Positions 46,013-57,218 of a stretch of DNA of 64,000 nucleotides are shown here, piece by piece. The notes below the pieces were generated by a model. The model saw only the letters and a program-made list of their open reading frames with translations. It was not told where the DNA came from and ran no database searches. Numbering within the stretch: position 1 is the first letter of the stretch; every line of letters begins with the position of its first letter. The stretch lies in contig CM037592.1 of assembly GCA_021018995.1 (NCBI GenBank), forward strand, positions 75,023,301-75,087,300, in the 5' to 3' direction. The translations under genes and the position numbers were made by a program. This stretch comes from Chloranthus sessilifolius (Eukaryota; Streptophyta; Magnoliopsida; Chloranthales; Chloranthaceae).

Positions 46013-49000
46013 TGTTATTGATCTCAAGTGTGCTTCGCTTATTGGTTGCTGTTGAAAGTTATTTAAAAATCAAAAACAGAATAAAACAGGGGATGAATCA
46101 GCACAACTCGGAAATCCTAGACCTGCAAGATACAGGGTCCTTTGTAGCAAGTTTTGATAAGTAAGAGTTTGTCCCACAGGGAAAGGTGATCTAAGGCTCC
46201 AAGGGAGCCGTCTCTAGTAGTCCCTCCAGATTTGTCTTCAGATCTGGCAGTCCTAAAAGGAGGGGAGTTTAAGGTCACTTATTCTAAGTATTCTAATAAC
46301 TAAATTACAGAAAGGATTGAGAGGATGGATGGAGTGTGGAAAATATTTATAAAAAGGTGAGAAATATGTTATTGAGCCAAGGTCAGAGGAGTTTTTGTAA
46401 CTCAAATTTAGATCTGATGTTATAGAAATCCTGTCAAGAGGCTACATTATCAACTCTGAGGAGAAAGGATCCAACCCATCTCTACTGCCATGACTCCACC
46501 CTTAGGGCTATAACCTATCCACTTGAATGGTCACAGACTATCCCAGAGGGGAGCCACTATCCAGGGATGGGTCAGAACATAACAAATAAATCATTGTAGG
46601 CACTATTTCATTCAGGCTACCAGCTCAGGAATCCATAGGGAACCTCAACCTCTAAAGTTTCATATGTGGGGCTAAGGCTGGAAAACCATGATAGCCCAGA
46701 CACATAGAACCAGCAAACGATTGAGTACAACCTTCGATCCAGCTGTCCATTGCTTGAGAGAGGCTACAATGGTCCAGTCACCAGCCTATAATTTCTATAT
46801 CCAGATCAGATCTATACAAATATGGGGGAGTCTGCCTCTGTACAATCCCTCACCAGGCTTCTACAAGCTCAAGTGAAAAGAAGAAGGATCCATCTTGGAT
46901 CGGTGGATCAGAATCACCCTAAGGCTATAATCTGTCCACTTAAATGGTCACAGACTATCCCAGAGGTTATCCTCCTCACGGAGCCCAAAACAAAACAAGA
47001 TTATCGCTGCTACCACCATGTTCACTAGGCTACCAGCTGAAGCTCCCATGGGGATTTCAGATCTAGTAGGTCCTGTGGTGGGGCTAAGGCTGTAGGACCA
47101 CCATGTTCACTAGGCTATCCCAGAGGTTATCCTCCTCATGGAGCCCAAAATAAAACAAGATTATCGCTGTTACCACCATGTTCACTAAGCTACCAGCTCA
47201 AGCTCCCATGGGGATTTCAGATCTAGTAGGTCCTGTGGTGGGGCTAAGGCTGGAAGACCATGATAGCCCAGACACACAGGTTACTTGGATCTGAGTAGCC
47301 CTTAAAATCAGTCCTCCATTGCTTTGAAACACAGCCAAGGCAATGGGGGATCACAAGGCAGCAGCCTTGCACAAAGCATCTCACATATAAACTACAATCC
47401 CACAAAGTATAAATCCTATTGCAAAACTTCCATTAATCTAACTGCCATGACTCCACCCTTAGGGCTATAACCTGTCCAATTGAATGGTCACAGACTATCC
47501 CAGAGGGGAGCCACTATCCAGGGATGGGTCAGAACATAACAAATAAATCATTGCAGGCACTATTTCATCCAGGCTACCAGCTCAGGAATCCATAGGGAAC
47601 CTCAACCTGTAAAGTTCCATATGTGGGGCTAAGGCTGGAAAACCATGATAGCCCAGACACATAGAACCAGCAAACGATTGAGTACAACCTTCGATCCAGC
47701 TGTCCATTGCTTGAGAGAGGCTACAATGGTCCAGTCACCAGCCTACAATTTCTATATCCAGATCAGATCTATACAAATATGGGGGAGTCTGCCTCTGTAC
47801 AATCCCTCACCAGGCTTCTACAAGCTCAAGTGAAAAGAAGAAGGATCCATCTTGGATCGGTGGATCAGAATCACCCTAAGGCTATAATCTGTCCACTTAA
47901 ATGGTCACAGACTATCCCAGAGGTTATCCTCCTCACGGAGCCCAAAACAAAACAAGATTATCGCTGCTATCACCATGTTCTCCAGGCTACCAGCTCAAGC
48001 TCCCATGGGGATTTCAGATCTAGTAGGTCCTGTAGTGGGGCTAAGGCTGGAAGACCATGATAGCCCAGACACACAGGTTACTTGGATCTGAGTGGCCCTT
48101 AAAATCTGTCCTCCATTGCTTTAAAACACAGCCAAGGCAATGGAGGATCACAAGGCAGTAGCCTTGAACAGAGCATCTCACATATAAACAACAATCCCAC
48201 AAAGTATAAATCCTATTGCAAAACTTCCATTAATCTAACTCAAATACATATACAAATTCATAGCCAGCAATTGCTGGACTATGGAGAGAAGAAAAGAAAA
48301 AGAAAAAGAAAAACTACCTACTGCTAAAAAGAAAGAGAAAAGAAAAGCGATCTGAGATAGGTTCCCAGATACCTAAACCTAAGCTAGGCCTGGGTATATA
48401 TAGCAGTGGGGTGGCGGCGCATTAGGGTTAGGAAACCCTAATTTTAATGATGCCATGTGGCCTTATACTGATCCTTGGATGCCTCGGGGCATGTTCACGG
48501 AGATTTGAGCATGGGAATGCGTGCCCTAATCACTGGAAATTTCCAGAATGCCCTCTGCTGAAGAGATGGAAGTTTAGGTTTAGAGCCTTGCTAGGTAGCT
48601 GTAGTTTCCCAGACTTCTCACGTGGTAGCTCATTGCTCTTCGCTAGGATGATTTGACACTATAGCTTTAGCCGTCGCGAGGTTGCCTTGGTTTGCTCTTT
48701 AGGCAGTCGCGCGGTAGAGAGTTGAGCTCTCGCTGGGTTGGAGTTCGCGAGGTTGAATAGAAAATACTGTCTCAAGCGTCGCGAGGTTGCAATTCAAGCG
48801 ATCAGTAGATTAGTCTTATTTGGCGGCGTACGAAGCTATAAGCTCTTCTCTTTACTTGGACTTCGAGAGTTGCCTCGCGAGATTCTTTTAAGTTCTGAAC
48901 TGTGCGAGGTTCTTTGTCTCACTCAATCTTCGCGAGCTTGGCTTTGCCTTCGCCAGGATGCTTTCTTTCTTGAATGGCGTGCCAATTGCGCGAGACATTC

Positions 49001-49445
49001 TTCTTCTGAGAATTGTACCCCGCGGTTACTGTGCGACAGCTGCGCGAGACATCTTCTGAAGCTCTCTCTCCTCAGCTGTCTTAAGCGACCTTCGTGAAAT
49101 TTAAGGAGGTCTACTTTGAACTGCGCGACACTGAGCACTGTGTTCTACTCTTGAGCTTCGTGAGAGCTGCGCAAAGTTGAGTTTCTGAAGCTCCTCAGTC
49201 ATTCATCTGCGCGAGAGGTTGTTTGTAAACCTTTGGGAAGCTCAGCTGATCTGTGCGAGGCTTCAAGGTTCATTCTTGTTGAGGGGCATCTGGTGCCAAA
49301 GCAGGCTCCATAACAGGATTCTTGGCCTTATTTCACTGCTGATTATTTCCTAAACAAAACACTTAAGACGAGTTTATTACGTGGTTAAGGGTCTAATCAA
49401 AGGTTAAGTTAAGGGGTGAAAAGTGGTACTTTTTAGGTCTTAACA
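46013..49445 (-). mobile_element. Element G: solo LTR of the TGTTAAGACC subfamily, internally duplicated
   Basis: Minus strand starts TGTTAAGACCTAAAAAG at 49445 and ends GATCAATAACA at 46013. Flanks GTGCG/GTGAG give a target duplication with one difference. It is 3433 bp, against about 2450 bp in relatives, because a 957-bp unit is tandemly repeated (46484 and 47441 start equivalent copies). A 163-bp unit is repeated within the first copy (46959 and 47122). The CGCG array is at 49265-48655, the TATA box at 48402-48395 and the leader hairpin at 48283-48259. Confidence 0.85.
48259..48283 (-). other. Leader hairpin in LTR G
   Basis: CATAG, bulge T, CCAGCA, loop AT, TGCTGG, CTATG: eleven perfect pairs around one bulged base. 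Confidence 0.6.
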
Positions 49446-49905
49446 GTGAGCTGGTGGCTAAATAGAAGGTAATTTAGGTTAGGTGTATAGCTCCTATACA
49501 CTAAGACTATATCTATACACTCATCACTTGGCTCTTACTAAATGGACTCAAGTACCCACCTTTACATGGGTTTGACTCATCCAATTTCTAGACAGGTATC
49601 AATGGAAAGTAGGCTCTAATGGATCTTAAGTGGCTAGTCTCCACTAGCATTTGCCTTCCAAGTGGCCCAAAGGAACCTCAACTCCTAATTAGACCCAATA
49701 TGGGTTTGGTTTCCAAAAAGGGTCTTATGGGTCTGGGTTCACATTGATCTCAATTGACCTAATCCACCTGTGGGCTTTAAATGAACTGTCCTCCTACGGG
49801 TCTCTAGCCGTCAATTTCTAAGTTCGTTTCTCCAGCTAAAGGTCCAGCCATGATTTTCCTGCCGCGTGTTTCGGTTACACGTGTGTGACTTTACAGGGTG
49901 TCACA
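49446..49905 (-). repeat. LTR of element E, segment 3 (5' end)
   Basis: Minus strand begins TGTGACACCCTGTAAAG at 49905, a typical chromovirus-type LTR start, and runs to the right target duplication of G. Confidence 0.6.
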
Positions 49906-50265
49906 CTGGTGGTGTATCTTTGCTCGCTATCCACTTCATTGTCGCCACTGTGATTTGTATTTTTAGGAGCAAAGGGGTATTTTCACTTTCACTAATCATA
50001 TTAACTTAGGTACGACATTGGGTTGTCCATGGGGACGACCTAATGTTAAACTTGGGATCGCTATATGAGCCCCACGAGGGTGGGTCAATATCATTAAAGT
50101 TTAATTTTCTGATCCCTGACATTTAAAGATAATTTTTTCTTTTTTTTTTGAAAAGCGGAGTATACAGTGTGAGTGTGTGCAAATAAAAAATGAAAATAAA
50201 GTGAATAAAAATCAACTAATTTAACTGGGATAACCTTAGCGAAAATATGTCCCAACATGATTGCC
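49906..50265 (-). other. Leader of element H with primer-like site
   Basis: Minus strand has CATACCAACA, then GTTTGGCAATCATGTTGGGA at about 50266-50245. This resembles the Tat-type layout (LTR end, then TGGCGACTCTGCTGGGGA), but at only about 11 of 18 positions. Poly-pyrimidine leader follows. No gene is seen. Confidence 0.4.
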
Positions 50266-50987
50266 AAACTGTTGGTATGCACTTTTTCTAGGACCCTTTC
50301 GGTCCCAAGAAGAAGTGACCCAATTTGGTCCTCGTGGACTCTGGCGGAAGGTGATAGAATAATAAACTATAAAATATTAAATGTGGAAAGGAAAAGGATA
50401 ATATCAAATGAAGAATACTTATGTTGATGCGATATTTATCGACGCTGCAACACGTCATTGATCACGCACGGGGAGATGCAAGCTGACTCCTTTACTGAAT
50501 GTCAACCGATCGACTCCAGCAACTATGTGTTGCCTAGGATCTAACTAGTTTGTTTTCCTACTCCTACTAGGAATCTACTTCTAAAAAGGGGGTTTTTGTC
50601 CACTATGCTGACGAGGATCGGCCCCGTTCTCGGGTACCCTCCGTAAGCTCCCTTGGGTGAATCAAGTAGCTAAGGCTTAAAACCAAAAGGGGGACAGGGA
50701 CCTAATTGGCTCTTGGCTAAGAATTTGGGTAGCGGTTTCCTAAGGGATCTAAGGTTAAGGGCACTTATTCCTCTTGTACTCCTTCGAGAGTCAGGGCTAG
50801 CTAGTCAGTGTCGCTAGCCTGACTACCTTGGGATCCTAAAACAGAGTTTGTGATTCTAGAAGCCTAGCAAAGTAGCTCAACTCCTTTCTTTGGGATCCTC
50901 AGAGAGAACCTCAAAATTTCTAAGAAGAAGCTCAGAAGAGATGAGAGATTATTGGGAAAATTATTTTGAATGCCTATGTGGTAGGGG

Positions 50988-50998
50988 CCTTTTTATAG
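50988..50998 (-). promoter_or_regulatory. TATA box of LTR H
   Basis: CTATAAAAAGG followed by C-rich sequence, 15-430 bp downstream of the motif array. It fixes the transcription direction as minus. Confidence 0.55.
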
Positions 50999-51009
50999 AT
51001 GCACGGGTG

Positions 51010-51434
51010 ATTACGCGCCCTGAGGCCGGTGCATAATTATCACGTCGGTTTCATTTGTGTGCCCTGTCTGGGACGTGTAATCGAATTGCGCCCTGTCTGG
51101 GGCGCTTAATCTAGTTTGAGTCAATCACGACTGAGTGAGTGACCGGCTGACAAGCTCAATAGTAGAGTTCTAGTTTCAACTCTCTTGGGACTAATTGCGC
51201 GCCCTGTGGGTGGTGTGTAATAGGGGAATACAGGCGATCTAAGTATTTAGAGGATAAGTCCAGTTGGGAACAGATTTCACGTTGGTGATGGGGCATGCAA
51301 TCGATTGTGTGTCCTGCTACAGGCATGTAATTGGGTCTTCAAGTGGTCTAAGGAAGGTGGAAGACTGGTCCAAGTGGGATCAATGGCATGCCGATGTTTG
51401 GATGTGCAATCTGATTGCGGGCCATACCGGGGCA
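51010..51434 (-). repeat. TTGCGCCC..GGGGCG array in LTR H
   Basis: Inverted-repeat motifs of the form ATTGCGCCCTG / GGGGCGCTTAAT. GCCCTG or its variants start at 51017, 51061, 51090, 51201, 51311 and 51421; the last four are 110-111 bp apart. The spacers differ. Confidence 0.65.
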
Positions 51435-53881
51435 TGTTAAGACCTGAAAAGTACCACTTTTCACCCCTTAAGTCAGCCTTTGATTAGACCCTTAGCCATC
51501 TAATAAATGCCTGTTAAGTGTTTTCTATAGGTAATAAACAGCAGGGCAATAAGGCCATAAATCCTGCTAAGGAGCCTGTGTTGGCACCAGAAGCCCCTAA
51601 GAAGAATGAACCATGAATCCAAACCTTAGAAGAGCCTCGCACAGCTGACAAAGCTCTAGAGGATTCAGAAAAATACACTTCGTGCAGTCCTCGCGAAGTC
51701 CCAAGACTTTACAAGCAAGTTCTCGCACAGTAGAGTGACAGAAGAGCTTCAAAAGCCTTGAGTCGCACAGCTCTCGCGAAGATTAGAAGTTCAAGGTCGC
51801 ACAGCTCACACGCAGTTCAAGAAGACCCCTCTCACCCTCACGTGGTTCGCTCAGAACAGCTGAGGAGAGAGAGCTTCAAAATCCTGCCTCGCGCAGCTGT
51901 CGCGCAATAGCCACGAGATGCAAATATCAAGAGAACCTGTCGCGCAGTTCTTGCACTGTTCAAAAAGGAAGAAGTCTCGCGAAAGCTAGAATTAGACTCG
52001 CGAAGTGAAATGGAATGCTCGCGTAGTTCCCGCGCTATTCACTCTTATCAATCCAACTGCGCGAAGCCCAACCCAGCGAGAGCTCAACTGTCTACCTCGC
52101 GACTACTCAAGGCATCAAGAAGCTACAACCACGCGACGTCTGAAGCTCTAATGTTGAATTCAACCACGCGAAGACCAGAGCTACCATGCGACAAGTCTGG
52201 GAATCGACTACAACCTAGCAAAGCTCTGAACTCTAACTTCCATCATTCTGTAGAGGACTTTCTAGGGATTTCCAGCGATTAGGGCACGCACTCCCACGGT
52301 CAAATCTCTATGCACGTGCTCTGAGGTATCCAAGGATCACTATTCGGCCACGTGGTATCCTTAAAATTAGGGTTTCCTAACCCTAATGCGCCGCCACCCC
52401 ACTGCTATAAAAACCCAAACTTAGTTTAGGTTTAGGCATAGAATTTATCATAGAATATATCTTGGAAATTAATATAGACTTGGTCGGAGATCGTTTTTTC
52501 TTTTCCTATAAGTAGTTTTCTTTTTCTTCTTTTTCTTCTCTCCATGGCCCAGCATTTGCTGGCCATGCCTTTGTACGTCTATTGAAATTAAATTAATGGA
52601 GTTTTTGTGATAGGACTTTTACTTTTATGGGAATTGTGTACTCATGAGCTGTTATGTGGAAGGCTGCTGCCTTGTGATCCGCCATTGCTTTGGTTGTGTT
52701 TCAAAGCAATGGAGGACTGATTCTAAGGATCCACTCAGATTCAAGTGACCTGTGTGTCTGGGCTATCATGGTCCTTTACAGCCTCAGCCCCACCACATGA
52801 TCCACTAGATCTGAAATTCTCATGTGAGCCTGAGCTTGTAGCCTTGTGACCATGGTGGTAGCAGCAGTTGACTTGTTTTGTCTTGGGCTCCGTGAGGAGG
52901 ATAGCCTCTGGGATAGTCTGTGACCATTCAAGTGGACAGGTTATATCCTTAGGGTGAATCCAATCTGTCGATCCAAGATGGATCCTTCTTCCCCGAGCCT
53001 GAGCTGTTAAGCCTGGTAGGAGATTGTGCAGAGACAGACTCCCCATATATCTGTATAGATCCACCATCAAATGTTAGATCTGATATGGTCATGGAGATTA
53101 TAGGCTTGTGACTAGACCATTGCAGCCCCACTGAAGCAATGGACAGGTAGATCTAAGGTGGTACTCAATCTCTTGCTGGTTCTATGTGTCTGGGCTATCA
53201 TGGTCCCATACAGCCTTAGCCCCACACATAGAGCATTAGAGGTTGAGGTTCCCTATGGATTCCTGAGCTTTTGTAGCCTGGATGAAGTAGTGCCTACAAT
53301 GATTATTTTATTTTGACCCATCTCTGGTCTGTGGTTCCCCTATGGGATAGTCTGTGACCATTTAAGTGGACAGATTATAACCTTAAGGGATTGGATCATG
53401 ACACGGGGATGAGTTGGATTCTTTCTCCTCTTTGGTGATAATGTAGCCATTGGATAGGATTTCTATAACATCAGATCTGAATCTGAGTTACAAAACTCCA
53501 CTGACCTAAACTCAATAACATACTTCTCACCCTTTTATATTTATTTTCCACACTCCATCCATCTTCTCAACCCTTTCTATATTTAACTCATTAGGTTACC
53601 TTAGAATACTTAGAATAAGTGACCTTAAACTCCCCTCCTTTTAGGACTGCCAGATTTGTAGTCAGATCTGGAGGGACTACTAGAGATAGCTCCCTTGGAG
53701 CTGTAGATCACCTTTCCCTATGGGACAAACTCTTATAAAAACATGCTACAAATGGACCTTGTCTCTTGCAGGTCTAGGATTTCTCAGCTGTGCTAATTTC
53801 ATCCCCTGTTTTACTCTTTCTTTGATTTTAAATTTTTTTTATCACCAACCAATAAAGCAAGCACACTCAGAATCCGCAACA
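51435..53881 (+). repeat. 5' LTR of element I (2447 bp)
   Basis: Starts TGTTAAGACCTGAAAAG, ends AATCCGCAACA. It has a CGCG array (about 51645-52215), TATAAAAA (52406-52413) and the leader hairpin (52543-52567). Two diverged copies of the TAGCCC..GATAGTCTGTGACC segment lie at about 52730-52950 and 53180-53390. Confidence 0.88.
52543..52567 (+). other. Leader hairpin in LTR I
   Basis: CATGG, bulge C, CCAGCA, loop TT, TGCTGG, CCATG: eleven perfect pairs around one bulged base. The outer pairs differ from LTR G and the solo LTR by a compensated change (CATAG/CTATG there). Confidence 0.6.
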
Positions 53882-53887
53882 AGTTTT

Positions 53888-53905
53888 TGGCGCCACTGCC
53901 GGGCA
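53888..53905 (+). other. Primer-binding site of element I
   Basis: AGTTTT then TGGCGCCACTGCCGGGC after the LTR. Athila-type, nearly intact. Confidence 0.8.
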
Positions 53906-54245
53906 CATATGATCTATTAGCAGCCCTTAGTTTTTGTATTTTTAGTATTCTTCGTAAATGCGAATAATTGATACTGCTGATATAATTTTGAATCTTTCTT
54001 GCAGATCTAGACAACAGTAGAGAAGGACATAGGACAGCATTTGGAGATTAGCTACCTCTGTTTGCAATTCTCTAACCTTTAACACTTAGTCTAGTTTTCA
54101 TTGAAAATTATATAGCAGTTGTTTAATATAGTTGTAAATGTATGTCTTTTTAAACTAGCTGTAAATTGGTTAAAAAAAATAAAAAATTCTTTGATTCAAG
54201 TGCAATGTGCCTGCAAGGAGTTGTCCCTGCTAGTGGTGTGTTTGC

Positions 54246-55793
54246 TTGCTAGGTAGGAGGTCTCTTAGTCCTACTTTAGAGCCTTTCAACCCTGAGATAG
54301 AAAGGGGTAGAAGACTTGGCAAGAACAGACACATCACAGTAGAGCCCCCAACTGAATTTGAGACAGTAATCATGGGTGAAGAACAACCCAGAACTCCCAA
54401 GGAGTTGAATGCTCTGGATGACTATAACTCTCCATTCAGCATTCAATTCCCTGATGTTCAAGGGAATTATGAGATCAAAACTTCAATCATCCAGATGTTG
54501 CCCTCTTTCCATGGGCTCAGCAAGGAGGACCCTTATAAGCATATTGACCAATTTTTAGCCTTGTGCACCACTTTCAATATCGCTGGTTTGGGACCTGAAG
54601 CTACTAGGCACAGGCTCTTTCCCTTCTCTCTGAAGGATAGGGCTAGTACCTGGTTGGCTACTCTTCCCAACAATGGAATCACTACATGGAAAGACCTGCA
54701 GACCAAGTTCCTGATAAAGTTCTTCCCTAAGACCAAAACTAGCCAGTTGAGGAAGGAGATTCTTGCTTTTGCTCAATCCCCAACTGAAGATTTTAATCAA
54801 GCCTGGGATAGGTTTAAGGAAATGCTCAAATAATGCCCCCACCACAAGATCCCAGACTGGCAGCTTGTATAAAGCCTCTACAATGGGATTGATGAGAAAA
54901 ATAGAGATATGGTGGATGCCTCTTGTGGTGGAACCTACATGCACAAGACTGCTGATGAGGCATGGGAATTGTTTGAGGTGATTAGTAAAAATTCTTTTCA
55001 AAAACCATCCCTAGCAAGAACTAGTCAGGAGTCTGAGTCAAAAGTGGGGCTTGCTGCCACATCAAGAGGAAAAGTTTATGAGGTGTCTGGGAATAATGAC
55101 CTGCAGCTGCAGATGGCAAACCTCTCAGGGAAGTTTGACAAATTATTGACTGTGATGCAACCCAGAAGGGCTGCTCAAGTGGTGGAGGCATGTCTGATAT
55201 GCCAGTCCCCATAGCACACAATAGAGGAATGTCCATCTGCAGGGCAATATCCTGAATTGGTTTTGGAACATGCTGCTGCTACTCAATCGTATGGCCAGCA
55301 ACAATCTGGGGGTTACAATAGACAGCCATATGAATACCAGCACCAAAATGCTGGTTACCAATGGAGAGACCACCCAAATTTAAGGTGGAGGTAAGACAAT
55401 TACATGCAGCCCCAGCAGATGTTGGCCTTACCTCAAAGGCCACAGCAGCAGTTCAACTAAGGATATGCCCCTAGGTCTAATTTCCAACACCAACAGCAGC
55501 CCCATCAGCAACAAAATCAATTGGTCTTACCCTCATCTCAGCCCAGGAATACTTCTTTCGAGGACCAGGTCTTGACCTCACTACAAAACCTGGGGACTTT
55601 GGCTCAGACTATGAATTCTCATGGTCAGAGCATAAAGAAGTTGGAAGAGCAGCTAGGCCAATTATCGAATGCCTTAGCCAAAAGAGAAGAGGGGAGGTTG
55701 CCCAGCCAGCCAGTGGAAAATCCTAAGGGCCAATTTTTGATTGGTGAAGGATCCTCAAACCCTGAGGGGCAGGGGGATCTTTCATTAAATTGA
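54246..55793 (+). pseudogene. gag of element I (one frame, five Gln-type stops)
   Basis: 516 codons in one frame. Domains: N-terminal arm GRRSLSPTLEPFNPEIERG; YEIKTSIIQMLPSFHGLSKE; capsid-like core LFPFSLKDRASTWLATLP..FLIKFFPKTKTSQLR..FNQAWDRFKEML; zinc knuckle CLICQSP*HTIEEC; Gln-rich region; C-terminal coil SIKKLEEQLGQLSNALAKRE. Stops: TAA 54831, TAA 54870, TAG 55212, TAA 55392, TAA 55458. All are TAA or TAG, most easily from CAA or CAG. There is no frameshift, which suggests a fairly young copy. The frame ends 15 codons after NPKGQFLIGEG, where pol should continue. Confidence 0.88.
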
Positions 55794-56689
55794 TTCACAA
55801 ATCTGTGCATGGTGTATGTTATGTATTTTAGTATGGTTTGTTCTTTTTACTGTTTTTAGGAATTTGTAGTGAACTTGTCAGAGTTTGAATGTATATGACC
55901 TGAACAATTTGTCTGCCTGCTTTGCTTCTGGTCCCCTTTGGATTGATACTTGTGATTGAATGAATGATCGTTAGATTGTGTGATTATGAGAATGTTTTTT
56001 TTTTTTTTTATTGTTGGATGTGAGGTTGTGATTTGATGCTTTATGAGAGCAATTGCTTGATTAATTATCGGGGAAGCATAGAGAGTCCTGTGGTGAATGA
56101 ATAAGGGTGCCCCTGGACGAGAGCCTATGAGAGAATCCACCCACAAAGCTAAGGTCAAAGGCTGACTGGTGGGTGTGTGTAGTTTTAACTCTGTTTAAGC
56201 CATCGCGCGGTTATGAGAATGTGGCTTGGCTCCCTCTCGCGCAGATCATAAGGAACTGCTATGCTGTCGCGCGTTTCAAACGCTGTTGTGTGAATTCCTC
56301 GCGCTGTTTGGATGACCATCCAACCTCGCGACCCACTCACTTCTATCCAGCGAGCAGATCATTTCAAAGCGCACCGAGCCTCACAATTTATTTAAAGCCA
56401 ACCCCGCGTTGCTTTCCTCTTATGTTTTCTCTTTCTTCTCCAGCCAACAAAACCCTAGCTCTGACTCCCATTAATCTCCCTCCTCCAGCATCCAGTTTAC
56501 AATCCATCATTCACCTTCTCATTCTGGGGATTTGTTCCTAAAGCATCTTTCACCAGTTGCCCCCTGCTAAGAGCTCTCACGGTCTCTTACGCATCAGATT
56601 AAACAGAACCCTAACTTTTAGGGTAAGCCTCAGCTCTCAACCTTTACTTTTCATTTTGCCAACAACACACTCACAGAGGAGAGGTTCCA
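55794..56689 (+). promoter_or_regulatory. Post-pol spacer and internal promoter region of element I
   Basis: AT-rich spacer, then a CGCG array at about 56205-56345 (ATCGCGCGG, CTCGCGCAG, GTCGCGCG, CTCGCGCTG, CTCGCGACC). A TATA-like ATTTATTTAAAG box at about 56387 and a pyrimidine-rich leader follow, leading to the ATG at 56690. Confidence 0.45.
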
Positions 56690-56886
56690 TGGCCCCTAAG
56701 AGTGCACCTGTGAAAAGAGCAAGGGATAAGGAAGGTGAGATAGCCCAAGGCACTCCAAGTCGGCGAGGTCACTCTCATCCAAGCTCCCAAACCAGGCTAT
56801 TAGAAATTTGGGCCCCAGGCCCAAGGAAGGGGGCAAATTGGCTACAGGCCCTCCACGTAAGGGAGGGTTACAAAGTGGGTCCATGA
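56690..56886 (+). pseudogene. Start of ORF3 of element I, running into element J
   Basis: MAPKSAPVKRARDKEGEIAQG is basic at the start, like the N-termini of the other ORF3 copies. From about codon 35 the reading passes into sequence belonging to J and ends at 56886. It is a chimeric frame with no supported function. Confidence 0.4.
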
Positions 56887-57052
56887 ACGTATAAAGATTT
56901 TCTGAGAAGACAAAAATTGATGTATGGTGATGGACCCACCTTGGAAAAGCAAGAACAAAAAGAACCGGTCAAATGGGCCAAGACAAACAAAAAAGAAGTG
57001 ATTTTTGGACTAACTTGGATATATAAGGACCCACTACTTCCCAGGTTAAACA

Positions 57053-57218
57053 GGGCGCAATTATTAGTTTCGCCAGTGTTTTCAGCCCCAGGTTGAGCCT
57101 GGCGCAACTATTAGTTGCACCAACACATTTTTGTCCCCATTTATGCCTGGCACAACAAATAGTTGCGCTAGTACATATTTTATGGGATTTCAACCTGGCG
57201 CAACTAATAGTTGCGCCA
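57053..57218 (+). repeat. Palindrome array J1 (four copies, 48-bp period)
   Basis: Copies start at 57053, 57100, 57148 and 57196. Each is the half-site GGCGCAACTA, one central A or T, and the reverse complement, with 0-4 changes. Spacers of about 25 bp differ. TATATAA at 57020-57026 lies just upstream. The array is downstream of the PMD gene. Confidence 0.85.

Larger units (their letters stand above)
50266..51434 (-). repeat. LTR fragment of element H with promoter and motif array
   Basis: Minus strand: motif array at 51434-51010, TATA box CTATAAAAAGG at 50998-50988, then transcribed leader to about 50266. It is cut at 51434 by insertion of I. No ORF of note. Confidence 0.55.
51435..56800 (+). 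mobile_element. Element I: Athila-like element with gag but no pol
   Basis: 5' LTR 51435-53881, primer site 53888-53905, gag 54246-55793, post-pol spacer and internal promoter 55794-56689, start of ORF3 56690. All of pol is missing, with the junction next to the end of gag. It passes into element J near 56790-56830; the exact border and any target duplication could not be read, and its 3' LTR is not in the window. Confidence 0.8.

Noticed and set aside
45931-46164. Short Leu-rich open frame as a host signal-peptide protein
   Set aside because: It crosses the border between E LTR segment 2 and solo LTR G, so it is chimeric.
46688-48060. Twin open frames in G read as a duplicated gene
   Set aside because: They lie inside a solo LTR, antisense to its transcription, and arise from the 957-bp tandem duplication. 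No domain is seen.
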